From contig NZ_CP024808.1 of assembly GCF_002787055.1 (NCBI RefSeq), positions 584,328-648,327 on the forward strand: a DNA stretch of 64,000 nt, read 5' to 3'. Made by a program: the position numbers and the translations under genes. The stretch comes from Candidatus Nitrosotenuis aquarius (GTDB taxonomy: Archaea > Thermoproteota > Nitrososphaeria > Nitrososphaerales > Nitrosopumilaceae). Positions within the stretch are counted from its first letter, which is position 1. Each line of letters opens with the position of its first letter. Below the pieces are notes generated by a model that had not been told where the DNA came from, did no database searches, and saw only the letters and a list, made by a program, of their open reading frames with translations. Positions 1 through 8,408 of this stretch are shown here, piece by piece.

Positions 1-524
1 TCCATTATTTCGCCTGTGTGCGTCTTGATGAGATCATATTTTGCTTCAGAGATTTCGTTGCTCTTGAATTGGACTTTGGCATCAAACAACAATGTCTTTA
101 CAGTCTTTAGCTGTGCACCTAGCTCTTCGAGACGTGAGCCTAGCGCTGATGAAATCTGCTTTTCAGCTTCTTCCAGCGATATCAGTTTGGACTTGTACTT
201 TTCGTGTATGATTTCTGCGTCTTCCTTCATTTCGTCGTTTTCAGAGACAATGTCAATTAGCGCCTTTAGTCGCCTGATTGTCAGTCCCTTTTCTCTGAGG
301 AATCGTTGTGCGTCGAGTCTCCATTTCGGTATGTAGATTACGACATCGCCCTGAACTACTAGTTGTTCAAATGGGACCTGTACTAGTCCTTGCAGACCAC
401 AGTCAACTCCCACAGTCTGTATGGAGCCATCAATATCGGTTATAGTACCGATGACTTTGCCCATCTGGGTGCCATACATGTCTTTGACTTGCTTGCCGAT
501 AATCTCTACTTCGTCCTTGTTCAT
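1..524 (-). CDS. cdvA: Cell division protein CdvA, C-terminus cut off by window edge
   Basis: The N-terminal 174 residues are visible, starting at an ATG at 524. Residues 1-70 form a PRC-barrel-like beta domain (KQVKDMYGTQMGKVIGTITD, then VGVDCGLQGLVQVPFEQLVV), followed by a long charged helical region with coiled-coil character to the window edge. This order is that of CdvA, the membrane-associated protein of the archaeal Cdv (ESCRT-III-like) division machinery, which recruits CdvB through a C-terminal peptide not visible here. CdvB and CdvC are not adjacent in this window; in Thaumarchaeota the cdv genes are commonly scattered. A PRC-barrel protein of another role is the main alternative, but the PRC plus coiled-coil layout is quite specific. 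Confidence 0.82.
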   Translation of the reverse strand, partial: MNKDEVEIIGKQVKDMYGTQMGKVIGTITDIDGSIQTVGVDCGLQGLVQVPFEQLVVQGDVVIYIPKWRLDAQRFLREKGLTIRRLKALIDIVSENDEMKEDAEIIHEKYKSKLISLEEAEKQISSALGSRLEELGAQLKTVKTLLFDAKVQFKSNEISEAKYDLIKTHTGEIM

Positions 525-651
525 TGGCTAAAACTTGAGCGTTGCGTATAACCGGCAAAATGTGAACAAGTGTTCTATTTTTGGTAAGAAGAAATTAACC
601 AAGGCAATTCTAGTCGCAATTTTAAAATTTGAACGCTTTTGGGTATACTCC

Positions 652-930
652 ATGATAGACAAGGACGGCTTGGACCAAATACTGAACTTTGTGGCAAAGC
701 GCTGGATTGAGCTTTCCAGGGATCCTGCCAACAAGGCTCTGCAGAATCTGCCGTCTGACTTTTGGATGAATTCTGTTGGCGGCAAGGCAGGCGAGAAAGG
801 CCACTGGATGACGATGCTTTTGTACACGGAAAACGAGGCCGACGCAGCTGCATTAAAGGAAGTGCTGCTTCGATGGCAGGCAAAGGGATCGAGTCCCAAA
901 GTAGATCTCATACAAATCAAGCGAAAATAG
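652..930 (+). CDS. Small conserved-looking protein of unknown function, 92 aa
   Basis: The ATG at 652 lies about 25-30 bases after the AT-rich box TTTAAAATTT (621-630), the spacing expected for a leaderless archaeal transcript, so I prefer it over the longer in-frame opening at 535. The protein starts MIDKDGLDQILNFVAKRW and is mixed alpha/beta, soluble, with no Cys motif or membrane segment. It ends in a basic tail (LIQIKRK). The ThyX-like gene starts 30 bases downstream on the same strand, so the two may be co-transcribed. I do not recognise the family. An overlapping antisense open frame exists but lacks a promoter-like box and is taken as a shadow. Confidence 0.65.
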   Translation: MIDKDGLDQILNFVAKRWIELSRDPANKALQNLPSDFWMNSVGGKAGEKGHWMTMLLYTENEADAAALKEVLLRWQAKGSSPKVDLIQIKRK

Positions 931-960
931 TTTAATTAGATTTGTCCAGTCTGGAGTTTG

Positions 961-2571
961 TTGAGCGAGTTTACCGAACAAGAAAAAGAAAAGCTAAAAA
1001 GCCATTTCTCAAATGCTGATGATTCTGTGTTTGCTATAATAACTCCGCGACAGGTGGACCGCGGTGCTCTGATGTCTAGATATTCTAGGACTGATAAAAG
1101 CATGCGGAGAATTTTTTTGGACGAGTTTTTGGCAAACGAAAATCGCGGTGAGGAATTTTACAATAAAGTCCTAATTGAATATGGCGATGATTCCGTTGCG
1201 GAACTTGGAATTGCGCAAATTGCAATCGAGGGAATATCAAATATCGCAGTCAAAAAAATAGAGGACCGCAGAATTGGCCTGTCGTATTTGGAAAAATCGT
1301 CTCGCTATGTTTCTTGGGACAAAAAAGTAAACGGGCAGTTCAAGTTTTTGCGGGAAAAAAAAATCATGGAATCAAAATTTGCCGATTCGTACATTCAAGC
1401 GTGTGATCTGGATTTTGAAGTTTATTCCAAGAACATAGATCCAATGCTGAAATTTGTGCGAGAAAAAGAGCCAATTGAAAAGCTGAAATTCAAGGATTCT
1501 GCATCCGGAAACGAGACGGAATTCTCCAAGCTAAAATCAGAGTCGGACATCAAGTCTGCCACATTCATCTATAATGCAAGTACAAAGGCAAAGGCACTTG
1601 ACATTTTGCGTGGCTTGCTTCCAGCCTCGACGCTGACCAATGTGGGCGTCTCTGGGAACGGGCGCGCATTTGAGTATCTACTGACCATATTGTACAGCTC
1701 CGACCTTGCAGAAGAGCAAGAGGTTGCGGATAAAATCAAGCATGAACTAGACACTACCATCAAGTCCTTTGTTAGGCGCGCTACCGACAAGTACGGTATT
1801 GCAATGCAGCAATATCTCAAGTCGCTGCAAAAAAGCACCCAAATACTATCCAAAAGGCAGAAAATAAAGCCAAGGCACCGAGGGCCTCTAGTCAAGCTAG
1901 TCAATTATGAATCAGAGGAAATAGCACAGAGCAAGATAATTTCTGCAATTATTTACGAATCACAAACAATACCATATGGGGAGATTTTAGGTATGGTCAA
2001 AAAAATGAGCAAACCTTCCAAGGCAAAGATAATTTCTGATTTTGCAAAAATGCGCACAAACAGAAGGCAGCGGCCCCCACGTGCATTTGAGATGACAAAC
2101 TATACCTTTGATGTCATTGGTAATTTTGGAATGTTTCGTGATCTGCACAGACATCGAGTGCTGACACTGGAGCGACAATTACTAACAACAGATCACGGAT
2201 ACAGCACCCCAAAGGAAATAGTCGAGCTTGGAATAAAGTCAGAATATGACTCCTGCATGAAGAATACAAAAAATGTGTTTGATTCGATACGAAATAAAAT
2301 GCCGCAAGAATCCCAGTATGTAGTCAATTTTGCATACAACTATCCGTTCTTTATGAACATGAATCTGCGAGAGGCAGTACACCTAATTGAGCTCAGAACT
2401 ATTCCGCAAGGCCACATTGACTATCGACAGGTAGCGCAGAAAATGTTCTTGGAAATTCAGAAAAAGCAGCCAAACCTATCCAAGATAATCAAGTTTGCAG
2501 ATCTTAAATCGTACGAGCTTGAGAGATTCGAGTCTGAAAAAAGAATAGAGGAAAAGCGAAAATCCAATTAG
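961..2571 (+). CDS. thyX: Duplicated-domain ThyX-like (flavin-dependent thymidylate synthase family) protein
   Basis: The protein is about 536 residues, twice the usual ThyX length, and reads as two ThyX-like halves. The N-terminal half has [18 protein letters not shown] (residues 74-91), resembling the conserved GHxSxxEHxxFxF region, then [14 protein letters not shown] (103-116), which fits the ThyX signature RHRxxSxNExSxRY except for H-to-R and N-to-L. The C-terminal half has [13 protein letters not shown], with Arg-His-Arg at residues 397-399 but without the Ser/Glu/Ser part. Known ThyX enzymes methylate dUMP using methylene-tetrahydrofolate, FAD and NADPH. Whether this double form is the working thymidylate synthase is inference. 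Two TTG codons in a row (958, 961) could start it; 961 is chosen because it gives MSEF. Confidence 0.75.
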   Translation: MSEFTEQEKEKLKSHFSNADDSVFAIITPRQVDRGALMSRYSRTDKSMRRIFLDEFLANENRGEEFYNKVLIEYGDDSVAELGIAQIAIEGISNIAVKKIEDRRIGLSYLEKSSRYVSWDKKVNGQFKFLREKKIMESKFADSYIQACDLDFEVYSKNIDPMLKFVREKEPIEKLKFKDSASGNETEFSKLKSESDIKSATFIYNASTKAKALDILRGLLPASTLTNVGVSGNGRAFEYLLTILYSSDLAEEQEVADKIKHELDTTIKSFVRRATDKYGIAMQQYLKSLQKSTQILSKRQKIKPRHRGPLVKLVNYESEEIAQSKIISAIIYESQTIPYGEILGMVKKMSKPSKAKIISDFAKMRTNRRQRPPRAFEMTNYTFDVIGNFGMFRDLHRHRVLTLERQLLTTDHGYSTPKEIVELGIKSEYDSCMKNTKNVFDSIRNKMPQESQYVVNFAYNYPFFMNMNLREAVHLIELRTIPQGHIDYRQVAQKMFLEIQKKQPNLSKIIKFADLKSYELERFESEKRIEEKRKSN

Positions 2572-2609
2572 GAACAATCCTATAATATTACAATCAGTTA
2601 TTTTCACCT

Positions 2610-3002
2610 ATGGAAAAAATAGAAAAATCCGATTCCCAATGGAAAAGCGAGCTATCCAAAGACGAGTTTGACGTCTGCAGAATGAAGGCGACCGAACCCC
2701 CATTTACTGGAAAATACACATACTGCAAGGATGATGGAATCTATCGCTGCACCTGCTGTGGAAATGAGTTGTTCAGCTCAAAGACAAAATACGATTCAGG
2801 CTCTGGCTGGCCAAGCTTTTGGGAGCCAATACATGAGAATAGTGTCAAGTACGAGCGAGATTCCAGTTATGGAATGACTAGAGTGGAGGTAATGTGCGCA
2901 AAATGCGATGCGCACTTGGGCCACGTCTTTGAAGACGGTCCAAAACCGACGGGAAACAGATTTTGTATCAATTCTGTGTCGCTCAAGCTGGAAAAGTCCT
3001 AG
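2610..3002 (+). CDS. msrB: Peptide-methionine (R)-S-oxide reductase MsrB
   Basis: A full-length 130-residue MsrB that reduces methionine-R-sulfoxide in proteins. Zinc-binding cysteine pairs are present (C47/C50 in CTCCGNEL and C96/C99 in CAKCDAHLGHVF). The substrate-pocket sequence SGSGWPSFWEP (residues 63-73) and the catalytic Cys119 in NRFCINSVSL are intact. It lies 38 bases after the ThyX-like gene and 44 before homoserine dehydrogenase, all on the same strand, but with enough space for its own promoter (AT-rich TATAATATTACAATCAG before the start). Cytoplasmic by lack of any signal peptide. The electron donor is probably thioredoxin; a TrxB is encoded at 22064. Confidence 0.93.
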   Translation: MEKIEKSDSQWKSELSKDEFDVCRMKATEPPFTGKYTYCKDDGIYRCTCCGNELFSSKTKYDSGSGWPSFWEPIHENSVKYERDSSYGMTRVEVMCAKCDAHLGHVFEDGPKPTGNRFCINSVSLKLEKS

Positions 3003-3046
3003 TCTAACCATTATAAATCAGGGCCGGGCCAAGTCTGAAGTAGAAA

Positions 3047-4057
3047 ATGAGAATCATAGTTTGCGGATTTGGAACGGTTGCGCAAAGCCTGGCAAAATTA
3101 TTGGTCTCACGCTCTGACGACCTGTACGCAAAATATGGAATAATGCCAAGAATCGTCGGCGCATTTGACACTCATGGCGGCGCAGTGGAGCAATCCGGCC
3201 TGGATTTGAACAGGCTAGTCGAGGTCAAAAAGAAATACGGTTCTATCAAAAACTATGACAAGTCAAAGAAAAAGTGGACCGGCCTAGATATAATAAAAAA
3301 CATTGATGCCGATGTCCTAATAGAGACCACTGCAAGCAATTATCGCGACGCAGAGCCTGGCATGTCGCATATTACAACTGCAATGAAGCTTGGAATGCAT
3401 GTCATATCTGTAAACAAGGGACCTCTTGCGATTGCGTTTCCTTCACTGATGGAGCTTGCCCTGTACAACCAGGTCCAGTTTAGGTTTTCAGGAACTGTAG
3501 GCGGTGGAACGCCAATTTTGAACTATGCCAAGAACAGCCTGCAAGGAGAGCAAATTACATCGTTTGCCGGCATACTAAACGGCACTACAAATTACATTCT
3601 TACCAACATGGCTCACGGGATGAGCTTTGCGCAGGCGCTAAAAGATGCCAAATCTCGCGGATATGTAGAAGCAGATGAATCACTAGACCTAGATGGATTT
3701 GATGCAGCTGCAAAACTAGTCATTTTGGCAAACTGGATTATGGGAATGAAGGTTACAATGCCAGACATTAAGCGAACTGGAATACGCAAAGTAACACTAG
3801 ATGACGTCAAAAAGGCGGCCAAAAAGAAAATGGCAATCAAGTTGATTGCATCTTGCAATAAAGACTTGGAAGTGTCACCAAAAGAGATTCCAATCGATGA
3901 TCCTCTGTGTGTCAATGGTACCCTGAACGCAATATCATTTACATCAGAGCATTCCGGCACCCAGACCATCATAGGAAAGGGTGCGGGTGGAACGGAAACA
4001 GCGAGCGCCATTTTGCGTGACTTGTTAGATATTAGAAGGGAAATTTTGCGGGCTTGA
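3047..4057 (+). CDS. hom: Homoserine dehydrogenase
   Basis: Reduces aspartate-semialdehyde to homoserine for threonine and methionine synthesis. The N-terminal Rossmann motif is CGFGTVAQSL (residues 5-14). The family catalytic region is readable as SVNKGPLA, GTVGGGTPIL, GILNGTTNYIL and DESLDLDGFDAAAKL. At 336 residues it lacks a C-terminal ACT domain, so allosteric control through ACT is not expected; this short form is common in archaea. The stop TGA overlaps the TTG start of the PUA-domain gene by four bases, showing a transcriptional unit. Confidence 0.92.
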   Translation: MRIIVCGFGTVAQSLAKLLVSRSDDLYAKYGIMPRIVGAFDTHGGAVEQSGLDLNRLVEVKKKYGSIKNYDKSKKKWTGLDIIKNIDADVLIETTASNYRDAEPGMSHITTAMKLGMHVISVNKGPLAIAFPSLMELALYNQVQFRFSGTVGGGTPILNYAKNSLQGEQITSFAGILNGTTNYILTNMAHGMSFAQALKDAKSRGYVEADESLDLDGFDAAAKLVILANWIMGMKVTMPDIKRTGIRKVTLDDVKKAAKKKMAIKLIASCNKDLEVSPKEIPIDDPLCVNGTLNAISFTSEHSGTQTIIGKGAGGTETASAILRDLLDIRREILRA

Positions 4058-4527
4058 AGTCAAATCTAATATCAAAGACAGAGACTGCCGAAGTGCTATC
4101 ACAAATATCCAGTCAATGGAAAGTGGAATTGCCAAAAATAAAAAATCTCAAAATTTACGAATTTGAGGAAGGACAAATCATAGTGGGCGAAGGCCTGACT
4201 GCAATCAAAATAGGCGATAATTACCTGCCGTTTTTGTCTGATAGTGGAACGCTTGCCAAGTTTCCAAGCGTCATGGTGGACATGGGGGCTGTGAAATTCA
4301 TGTGCAATGGTGCAAACGTGATGCGTCCTGGGATTCGCAGCTTTGGGGAATTTGAGAAGGGCCAGATCGTATGCATTATTGAAGAGTCGCAGAAAAAATC
4401 TCTGGCTGTGGGGCGTGCGTTGGTCTCAAGCAAGGAAATGGCAGAGATGAGCAAGGGAATTGTCATAGAGAATCTGCACTATATTTCTGATAAATATTGG
4501 GAAGCCAAAAAATCAATTAAAGACTAG
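4054..4527 (+). CDS. PUA-domain RNA-binding protein (MCT-1-like, archaeal)
   Basis: The 157-residue protein has an N-terminal alpha/beta domain (about 1-75) and a C-terminal PUA domain (about 80-157), with VDMGAVKFMCNGANVMRPGI and VGRALVSSKEMAEMSKGI typical of PUA. This two-domain form is shared by archaeal homologues of eukaryotic MCT-1/DENR-type and pre-PUA proteins that bind tRNA or rRNA; exact RNA target is unknown. The start TTG overlaps the hom stop in the sequence TTGA, so it is translationally coupled to hom, although the functions seem unrelated. Confidence 0.82.
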   Translation: MKSNLISKTETAEVLSQISSQWKVELPKIKNLKIYEFEEGQIIVGEGLTAIKIGDNYLPFLSDSGTLAKFPSVMVDMGAVKFMCNGANVMRPGIRSFGEFEKGQIVCIIEESQKKSLAVGRALVSSKEMAEMSKGIVIENLHYISDKYWEAKKSIKD

Positions 4528-4623
4528 AATCATTTTATTGTCTTTGATAGAAATAGAATGACCGTAGCCTTTGAGGAATTTTACGTTGTAGTGGTTTTTG
4601 CGATCTTTGAGAGTCAATCTATT

Positions 4624-4845
4624 TCAAATTGTCAATATTTTTTCTAATTCCAAACAAATGATACAACATAAGTGTTAAGCCAACTCCTAAAAATGCAAAA
4701 CCATTCCACGGATATAGTTCACGAGGAATTGTGTCACTATCGTGGTAATACCCAATGCGATAAGGATTCCACCGATAGTAATTACAGCTGATGCTTGAAT
4801 TTGTAACTTGGCTAATCTTTTTTGAAAATCATGATCATCAGACAT
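4624..4845 (-). pseudogene. Frameshifted small two-TM membrane protein gene
   Basis: From the ATG at 4845 the frame reads MSDDHDFQKRLAKLQIQASA followed by one hydrophobic helix (VITIGGILIALGITTIV), then runs into a nonsense tail and stops after 52 residues. In another minus-strand frame the same stretch continues as DTIPRELYPWNGFAFLGVGL followed by TLMLYHLFGIRKILTI and a stop at 4624-4626, which looks like the missing second helix and basic C-terminus of the same protein. The switch must lie about 4730-4760. An AT-rich box (GTTTAATAG) precedes the ATG at a leaderless distance. Either a genuine one-base lesion or a sequencing indel. The rest of the interval 4528-4949 holds only a 29-codon open frame at 4558-4647 (+) that I do not call. 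Confidence 0.5.
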
Positions 4846-4949
4846 AGTTTTGCTGACTGAATTTTTCTATTAAACACTTTCTAACAAATTCTAACGTACG
4901 TAATGACTTGATGCGATGTGTTTTCCCGAACTAGAGGGGCCTTGTGTTT

Positions 4950-5543
4950 TTACAGTTTTTCTGTAAACTCTTTTGTGCCCTGCTTTGTTAATACCAAGAC
5001 ATCAATTCCGTCGCCAGAAAACGAATCTCTCATTGTTGCTGCTTTTACTGACTTAATTGCAAGCTCTGTTGCCTCTTTTTCTGACATGTTTGGCTTGAAT
5101 TGGTGATCCAAAACACCCAGTGCCATTTCTGCACCTGTTCCAACTGCGGCATAATCATCTGGAAGAACAGAGCCCAATGGGTCCAGTGTGAATATTGATG
5201 GCTTTCCAACCACTCCGCCCACGATAACCTGGGTCAGTAATGGGAAGAATCGTCTCTCATACATCATGTTAGACATCATTTTTGCGATGGAATTCTGCGG
5301 AACGTCCCGCTTTAGCTCCATTTTGCGTATCTTGGCTAGCGCCTTTATCTGCAGGACCAAAATCTGCATGTCTGCAACTAGGCCTGCAACGCTTGTGCCG
5401 ACTTTATCGGTCAATGTGTATGTCTTTTTGGTGTTCTTTGATACCAAGAAATTGCCATACGCGATTCTTTTTTCGCTTGCAAAAACTACGCCGCCATCAA
5501 AAGTGATTCCGACTGCGGTCGCACCTGGCATGTACATTGACAT
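4950..5543 (-). CDS. psmB: Proteasome beta subunit with Ala at the nucleophile position
   Basis: A 20S proteasome beta subunit of 197 residues. The mature region aligns gap-free with archaeal beta subunits: GATAVGIT, ASEKR (Glu17/Arg19 equivalents), GNFLVSKNTKK (Lys33 equivalent), AGLVADMQ and SGDGIDVLVLT. The usual Gly-Thr1 junction reads Gly-Ala, so the N-terminal nucleophile appears replaced by alanine; the next residue is Thr, and a one-residue shift could restore a Thr but would put Glu17 and Lys33 out of register. The prepeptide is only about 7 residues. Archaea with two beta subunits are known, so this may be the structural, inactive one, needing a second beta gene elsewhere. A PAC2-family assembly-chaperone-like gene lies at 38723. 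Confidence 0.9.
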   Translation of the reverse strand: MSMYMPGATAVGITFDGGVVFASEKRIAYGNFLVSKNTKKTYTLTDKVGTSVAGLVADMQILVLQIKALAKIRKMELKRDVPQNSIAKMMSNMMYERRFFPLLTQVIVGGVVGKPSIFTLDPLGSVLPDDYAAVGTGAEMALGVLDHQFKPNMSEKEATELAIKSVKAATMRDSFSGDGIDVLVLTKQGTKEFTEKL

Positions 5544-5594
5544 GTTTTAGCTTGATTCTGATGCACTTTAAAGTCTTTTCTGGGTGGTACAGGC

Positions 5595-6938
5595 TCAGAA
5601 CCTATCCAGAATATGGCACATGCATTTTGTTGTCTTTTTGAGCAGATCGATTCTTGCAAATTCGTTTGGCGAATGAATCCTTGCAAACATGTATGTCGAT
5701 CCAATGGAAATGCACGGGGCTTTGAGAACACTGGCAAAGGAGTGCATCGGGCCAGTTCCCGCATTGGAGACATTAACAATATAGCTGCCAAAGGATTCCT
5801 TTGCCGCTTGCTTTACTATGCCAACAAACGGGCTGGATGGGTCCGTCCTTGATGCTGCCTCGCCGTGAAATATTTTGACTGAAATATCAGAGAATCCATG
5901 TTTTTTGAGATGTGTCTTTAGTCGCGCTATTTGTTTTTTGGGATCCATCTTTGGTACCAGTCGAAAATCGATTTTCACAGTAGCAGAAGATGGCAACACA
6001 GTCTTTGCTCCTTGTAATGTATATCCGGAAATCATGCCGGCAATGTTACACGTTGGGTCCCCTGCCAGCGCCTTTTTGACATCAAGTCCTTTCATGTTAT
6101 TTACAAATTGCAATATACCATATTCCCACTTGAATCCAGACTCGTCAAACGGCTCGCCGGATAACAGTTTCAAGTCTTCTTTGTTAAACGGTGTTACTTC
6201 GCGGTACCAGTCTTTTATGAGAATTTTTCCAGAGGAATCGCGCAGTGTTTTTAGCGCATCAATTAGTCGCCACGCTGGATTTTTGATAATTACCGCAAGA
6301 CTGGAATGGGCATCGCGAATGGATTCTTTGGCAGTAAGCTCCACATATAGAAGTCCTTTCATGCCAAGGCCGATTATCGGTCGGGATTTTGCGTCAACAT
6401 AGCCAAACTCCCAGATTACGCCATCGCATGCAAATTTTTTTCGGTATTTTTTGAGATACTGCTCCACGTTTGCGCTGCCTATTTCTTCTTCTCCCTCGAT
6501 TACGAATTTTACCGTACACGGCACATCGCCGGTTTCTTGCAAGAACGCCTCTACTGCCTTTATTCTGGTGATCAGCTCGCCCTTGTCATCCGCAGAACCC
6601 CGACCAAAAATCTTGTTTCCCTTTACCTTACCGCTAAACGGTGGATCATCCCACAGCTCAAACGGTTCTGCAGGCTGGACGTCATAATGGTTGTAAAATA
6701 GAATGGTCTTGTTTGGGTTTTTCTTTGATTTTATTTCGCCATAGACTAGAGGTGCCACACCCTTTAGCCTCAGAATTTCTGATTTTATTCCGGATTTTTT
6801 GAGCATTTTTGCGACTAGTTTTGCACATTGCTCAATTCCCTCGTTTTTTGCAGAAACGCTTGGCTGTCGTATCAGGGTTTGCAAATCAGATACCAAACCT
6901 GACATGTTCCTATCCACATGTGCAAGAACTTTTTTCAT
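5595..6938 (-). CDS. M20-family metallopeptidase (dipeptidase/carboxypeptidase type)
   Basis: A 447-residue cytoplasmic zinc peptidase. Metal-site motifs are readable in order: FYNHYDVQPAEP (first His and the following Asp), GRGSADDKGEL (bridging Asp), IEGEEEIGS (catalytic Glu and metal Glu) and, near the C-terminus, GPMHSFAS (His) . The dimerisation lid domain lies between about residues 200 and 320. The length and HYDVQP motif match the M20 dipeptidase group (CNDP/PepV-like) rather than ArgE/DapE, but substrate cannot be assigned. Its start ATG overlaps the stop of the upstream nnrD gene by four bases, indicating co-transcription. Confidence 0.87.
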   Translation of the reverse strand: MKKVLAHVDRNMSGLVSDLQTLIRQPSVSAKNEGIEQCAKLVAKMLKKSGIKSEILRLKGVAPLVYGEIKSKKNPNKTILFYNHYDVQPAEPFELWDDPPFSGKVKGNKIFGRGSADDKGELITRIKAVEAFLQETGDVPCTVKFVIEGEEEIGSANVEQYLKKYRKKFACDGVIWEFGYVDAKSRPIIGLGMKGLLYVELTAKESIRDAHSSLAVIIKNPAWRLIDALKTLRDSSGKILIKDWYREVTPFNKEDLKLLSGEPFDESGFKWEYGILQFVNNMKGLDVKKALAGDPTCNIAGMISGYTLQGAKTVLPSSATVKIDFRLVPKMDPKKQIARLKTHLKKHGFSDISVKIFHGEAASRTDPSSPFVGIVKQAAKESFGSYIVNVSNAGTGPMHSFASVLKAPCISIGSTYMFARIHSPNEFARIDLLKKTTKCMCHILDRF

Positions 6939-7798
6939 CGGATCACTTTGTCAAATGGCTTCATCGCACTTGAGATGTTATCAATCAGATCAGTTGCAAC
7001 TATGTGGAATCCGTGCTTTTTCTGTGCCAGCTTGCCAGCAGTACCATTGACAAATGAAGCTGCGGCTGCCGATTCTAGAGAATTTCGATTCTTCGATAAT
7101 ATGGCAGCAACCAAACCAGATAGGACATCTCCCGTCCCACCTACAGTCATTGACGGTAGGTTCTTTGGGTTAAGATAGGTCTGCTTGCCATCTGATATGA
7201 CATCAATTGCTCCTTTGAGAAGTATTGTAACCGAATGTTCGCGGGCGTGTTTTTCCACCAGTGTTACCCTTTCCTTGATTTTATTTGGAGGCAAAACCCC
7301 AAAGAGCCTTTGGAATTCACCCGCATGAGGAGTCAGTACAATATTTTGCGGCAAAACAGGCAAAATGGAGCTGATCAGTGCACTTGCATCAAGGGATAAT
7401 CTAACATCTTGCGCGGATAATTCCCGGACCAGTGCTTTGAGGCCTTCTTCGTCTGCTACTGCAAGGCCCATACCTATTGTTGCAGAGTCCAATCCAGACT
7501 GGGCTTGGCCTAGCAGCTTGTTTGCAGAGCCGCGGGTAAGCTTGGCGTCAACCATCGGAATTACTATCAAGTTTGGAGAGATTGCCCTAGTTGCAGAGGC
7601 GTTAATCTTTGGAACTGCAGTGTAAACAAGGTCTGTTCCTGCTCGCAGTGCTGCAAGCGATGCCAGAATTGGCGCGCCATGGTACATGTAGCTGCCACCA
7701 ATCACTAGGACCTTGCCGTTTTGCCCTTTGCGAGAGTCAACCTTTCGCCCCGGGATGAATTTCTTTACTAGAATGGGTGTGAGTCTTTGGGCCACCAA
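6935..7798 (-). CDS. nnrD: ADP/ATP-dependent (S)-NAD(P)H-hydrate dehydratase
   Basis: Repairs hydrated NADH and NADPH. The 287 residues correspond to the ribokinase-fold dehydratase domain alone; the NnrE epimerase domain often fused at the N-terminus is missing. Diagnostic sequences are VIGGSYMYHGAPILA, AALRAGTDLVYTAVP, LTPHAGEFQRLFG and the nucleotide-binding MTVGGTGDVLSGLVA. The first residues (MVAQRLTPILVKKFIPGRK) are typical of archaeal stand-alone forms. It is the first gene of a two-gene unit with the M20 peptidase. Confidence 0.9.
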   Translation of the reverse strand: MVAQRLTPILVKKFIPGRKVDSRKGQNGKVLVIGGSYMYHGAPILASLAALRAGTDLVYTAVPKINASATRAISPNLIVIPMVDAKLTRGSANKLLGQAQSGLDSATIGMGLAVADEEGLKALVRELSAQDVRLSLDASALISSILPVLPQNIVLTPHAGEFQRLFGVLPPNKIKERVTLVEKHAREHSVTILLKGAIDVISDGKQTYLNPKNLPSMTVGGTGDVLSGLVAAILSKNRNSLESAAAASFVNGTAGKLAQKKHGFHIVATDLIDNISSAMKPFDKVIR

Positions 7799-7832
7799 TC
7801 TTCTAGAGGCGGTTTGGATAAATTTTCTTCGA

Positions 7833-8339
7833 TTATTGCGGTTTTTCGTTTTTTATGAGTTCGCGGATGGTGTCTAGCACTTCTTTTGACTTTTGCTCTA
7901 CTTGTTGTGCAAGCCAGTCACGCTCTAGTCGTAGCTGCTCTTCTGAGCTTTGCAGCTTTAACAGGGTTTCCTGGAGTTTTTTGTTTAGCTCATCCGATCT
8001 TGCCTTTTCTTCTGTGATTGTTCTGTTTGCGTTTTCAAGTTGTACTACTTTGGTGTTAAGCTCCGCGTTTAGTCTTTGCAAGACTGATTCCTTCCACTTG
8101 TCTTCCTGCTCTATTTTCTCAAATTCCCGGATTTTGTCATTGAGTAAACATGACAGATCTTCTAGCATTCGCTCTCGGTGGATTGACTTTAGCTTGCGCA
8201 TGTCATCTGCAAAGCCAAGTTTTGCAATGTCTTGCTTTGTGATGTGGTTTTCTGAGTGAATCAGACCAAAATTCTCAACGCTTTTTTTGGCCTCATCAAG
8301 TTGCATTTTTTTCTCGGATTTTTTATGCGCAGATAGCAA
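7833..8339 (-). CDS. Coiled-coil protein of unknown function
   Basis: A soluble protein of 168 residues. About residues 60-165 form a continuous charged heptad-type coiled coil (ELNTKVVQLENANRTITEEK, RSDELNKKLQETLLKLQSSE, QVEQKSKEVLDTIRELIKNE). The N-terminal part is less regular. The TTG at 8339 sits about 30 bases after an AT-rich TCTAATAG box and 42 bases after the GTTTG-N7-CAAAC element at 8382; an in-frame ATG at 8306 is the alternative start. The shared element with two-component genes suggests a link to signal transduction, but nothing in the protein itself shows a function. Confidence 0.7.
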   Translation of the reverse strand: MLSAHKKSEKKMQLDEAKKSVENFGLIHSENHITKQDIAKLGFADDMRKLKSIHRERMLEDLSCLLNDKIREFEKIEQEDKWKESVLQRLNAELNTKVVQLENANRTITEEKARSDELNKKLQETLLKLQSSEEQLRLERDWLAQQVEQKSKEVLDTIRELIKNEKPQ

Positions 8340-8381
8340 TCGGATCAGTTTGTCTAAACCTAAAAAAGACTATTAGATTGT

Positions 8382-8398
8382 GTTTGTTTCATACAAAC
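8382..8398. promoter_or_regulatory. Palindrome-like element GTTTG-N7-CAAAC upstream of coiled-coil gene
   Basis: GTTTGTTTCATACAAAC is a 6-bp inverted repeat with a 5-base centre. It lies 42 bases before the TTG at 8339 and just upstream of the presumed TATA box, the position of an archaeal activator site. The same pattern occurs at 10357, 23057 and 24501. It could also fold as a weak hairpin. Confidence 0.4.
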
Positions 8399-8408
8399 GA
8401 ACAGCGCA

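Noticed and set aside
535-930. Overlapping antisense and extended frames around the 92-aa gene
   Set aside because: They lack promoter boxes or include the promoter of the smaller gene; ATG 652 has the best support.
4558-4647. 29-codon plus-strand frame, hydrophobic N-terminus
   Set aside because: Too short, ends in random sequence, and overlaps the remains of the small membrane gene.
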